Assembly: GCF_030817655.1 (NCBI RefSeq)
Contig: NZ_JAUSZM010000003.1
Span: 3,968,001 to 4,032,000, forward strand
Direction: 5' to 3'
From: Streptomyces sp. V4I2
GTDB taxonomy: Bacteria > Actinomycetota > Actinomycetes > Streptomycetales > Streptomycetaceae
Length of the DNA stretch: 64,000 bases
Translations under genes and position numbers: made by a program
Shown: positions 62,553-64,000 of the stretch, one piece after another
Position numbering within the stretch: position 1 is the first letter of the stretch
Layout of the letters: the number at the start of each line of letters is the position of its first letter
Notes under the pieces: generated by a model
Databases searched by the model: none
Told to the model about the DNA's origin: nothing
What the model saw: only the letters and a program-made list of their open reading frames with translations

Positions 62553-64000
62553 ATGACTTCGCAGCCGACCCTTCCCAAGGCCGGACAAGACCCCGGAGCC
62601 TCAGGCCGACCCGGCGAACCCGGCAACGGCCTCCAGGCGGGACTCAAGAACCGTCATCTCTCGATGATCGCCATCGGCGGTGTCATCGGGGCCGGACTGT
62701 TCGTCGGGTCCAGCTCCGGTATCGCCACCGCGGGCCCCGGCATCCTCCTGTCGTACGCGCTCGTCGGCACGCTCGTGGTGCTGGTGATGCGGATGCTCGG
62801 CGAGATGTCCGCCGCCAACCCGACCTCGGGTTCGTTCTCCGCGCACGCCGACCGGGCGCTCGGGCCGTGGGCCGGATTCTCCATCGGCTGGCTGTACTGG
62901 TTCTTCTGGGTCGTCGTCCTCGCGGTGGAGGCCACCGCCGGTGCCAAGATCCTCGAAGGGTGGATACCCGCCGTACCGCAGTGGGGGTGGGCCCTCATCG
63001 TGATGGTGGTCCTCACCGCCACCAACCTCGTCTCCGTCGGCTCCTACGGCGAGTTCGAGTTCTGGTTCGCCGGGATCAAGGTCGTGGCGATCGGTGCGTT
63101 CATCGTCATCGGCGGGCTTGCCGTCTTCGGCGTGCTACCCGGCGCCGACAGCGACCAGGCCGGGCTCGGCAACCTCACCGAGCACGGCGGCTTCCTGCCC
63201 AACGGGCCCGGCGCGATCCTCACCGGTGTGCTGCTCGTCGTCTTCTCCTTCATGGGCAGCGAGATCGCCACCCTCGCGGCCGGCGAGTCCGAGGACCCGC
63301 AGCGGGCCGTGACGAAGTCGACCAACAGCATCATCTGGCGTATCGGCGTCTTCTACCTCGGCTCGATCTTCGTCGTCGTGACGCTGCTGCCCTGGGACGC
63401 CCAGTCCATCCAGGACGACGGTTCCTACGTCGCCGCCCTCGACTCCCTGGGTATCGCGCACGCCGGTCAGATCATGAACTTCATCGTGCTGACCTCGGTG
63501 CTGTCCTGTCTCAACTCCGGGCTCTACACGGCCTCCCGCATGGCCTTCTCGCTCGGCCAGCGCGGTGACGCGCCGAAGGCGTTCGCGCGGACGACGAGCC
63601 GTGGTGTGCCGCTCGCGGCGATCGTGGCGTCCGTCGTGTTCGGGTTCGTCGCCGTGTTCTTCAACTACAAGTTCCCCGACTCCGTCTTCCTCTTCCTGGT
63701 CAACTCCAGTGGTGCCGTCGCCCTGTTCGTGTGGCTGGTGATCTGTTTCTCGCAGCTGCGGATGCGGAAGATCATCCAGGCCGAGGCGCCGGAGAAGCTC
63801 GTCGTGAAGATGTGGCTGTACCCGTACCTGACCTGGGCGACGGCCGCGCTGATCGTCTTCGTCCTCGGCTACATGCTGACCGACACCGAGCACGACGGCC
63901 GCGACACCGTGCTGCTGTCGCTGCTCGTCGCGGCGGGCGTGATCGTCATCGCCTTCGTGAAGGAGAAGGTCAAGGGCGGGCGCGCGGTCACGAAGGTCTG
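62553..64000 (+). CDS. Amino-acid permease, APC superfamily (partial, C-terminus outside window)
   Basis: 482 codons are visible; the frame is open at the window end. A Gly/Pro-rich N-terminus is followed by LKNRHLSMIAIGGVIGAGLF, the first helix signature of the AAT/GabP group, then RMLGEMSAANPTSGSFSAHA and GSEIATLAAGESEDPQRAV, both diagnostic. About eleven to twelve membrane helices are seen. It imports a neutral amino acid or GABA-like substrate with protons; the exact substrate is not evident. AAAGGA lies 10-15 nt upstream of the ATG. Confidence 0.92.
   Translation, partial: MTSQPTLPKAGQDPGASGRPGEPGNGLQAGLKNRHLSMIAIGGVIGAGLFVGSSSGIATAGPGILLSYALVGTLVVLVMRMLGEMSAANPTSGSFSAHADRALGPWAGFSIGWLYWFFWVVVLAVEATAGAKILEGWIPAVPQWGWALIVMVVLTATNLVSVGSYGEFEFWFAGIKVVAIGAFIVIGGLAVFGVLPGADSDQAGLGNLTEHGGFLPNGPGAILTGVLLVVFSFMGSEIATLAAGESEDPQRAVTKSTNSIIWRIGVFYLGSIFVVVTLLPWDAQSIQDDGSYVAALDSLGIAHAGQIMNFIVLTSVLSCLNSGLYTASRMAFSLGQRGDAPKAFARTTSRGVPLAAIVASVVFGFVAVFFNYKFPDSVFLFLVNSSGAVALFVWLVICFSQLRMRKIIQAEAPEKLVVKMWLYPYLTWATAALIVFVLGYMLTDTEHDGRDTVLLSLLVAAGVIVIAFVKEKVKGGRAVTKV

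Overview
The window is high-GC actinobacterial chromosome and almost certainly Streptomyces. It has strongly G/C-biased third codon positions, many GTG starts, SCO-type gene order and Streptomyces dispersed intergenic repeats. The block radical SAM - CYTH/CHAD - rodA - mrdA - mreD - mreC - mreB - ndk - DUF4233 - folC - valS - clpX - clpP2 - clpP1 - tig matches the order I remember around SCO2606-SCO2620 of S. coelicolor. The fpg - rpiB - permease block at the right end matches SCO2626-2628. All names come from reading the sequence; no database was searched.

Layout. (1) 1-7.5 kb: the end of a membrane protein cut by the window edge, a carboxypeptidase-G2-like M20 peptidase with an AbgT-type transporter, a divergent double-domain Lrp/AsnC regulator overlapping a second M20 peptidase, a TerD protein and a DUF899 protein. 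(2) 7.5-29 kb: a conserved core. It holds a B12-binding radical SAM protein, CYTH/CHAD, the sporulation-wall/elongasome set rodA-mrdA-mreDCB, ndk, folC, valS, the ClpX/ClpP1P2 protease (with a likely ClgR operator upstream of clpP1) and trigger factor. (3) 29.2-31.7 kb: tRNA-Pro(UGG), tRNA-Gly(UCC), a tiny membrane protein and an acyltransferase. (4) 31.7-40.4 kb: part of a type VII secretion (ESX) machine: a DUF6177-type protein, the triple-ATPase EccC, a ParA/MinD-like ATPase with a proline/glutamine-rich N-terminus, EccD and a small membrane protein. EccB, EccE and mycosin are not in the window. (5) 41-58.3 kb: an accessory array of three related T7SS polymorphic-toxin modules. (6) 58.3-64 kb: a SpoIIE-type phosphatase, an Eis-like acetyltransferase, Fpg/Nei, RpiB and an amino-acid permease cut by the window end.

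The most interesting part is 41-58 kb. Two complete modules (42.3-46.7 kb and 53.7-58.2 kb) have the same order: an ESAT-6/WXG-like protein, a second ESAT-6-like protein, a DUF6507-like helical protein, a large toxin with a near-identical N-terminal half, then an immunity candidate. Toxin 1 ends in a textbook R / STS / ExE ADP-ribosyltransferase domain. Toxins 2 and 3 end in a different, mutually related domain whose Arg, Phe-Thr-Ser and late Glu motifs suggest a pierisin/scabin-like ADP-ribosyltransferase. Their downstream immunity proteins are paralogues of each other, as expected of cognate pairs. Module 2 has lost its three partner genes by an internal deletion, and scars of two of them are still readable. 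A shared promoter-like sequence (TTGCAY, 18 nt, TAGAGA) precedes all three modules.

Between modules 2 and 3 (50.3-53.7 kb) lies a graveyard. It holds two intact and one frameshifted YwqK-like antitoxin genes, other immunity-like genes, a toxin-tip fragment, a truncated XRE regulator with its DUF397 partner, and a truncated anti-sigma-type ATPase. This looks like an actively rearranging toxin/immunity island next to its secretion machine.
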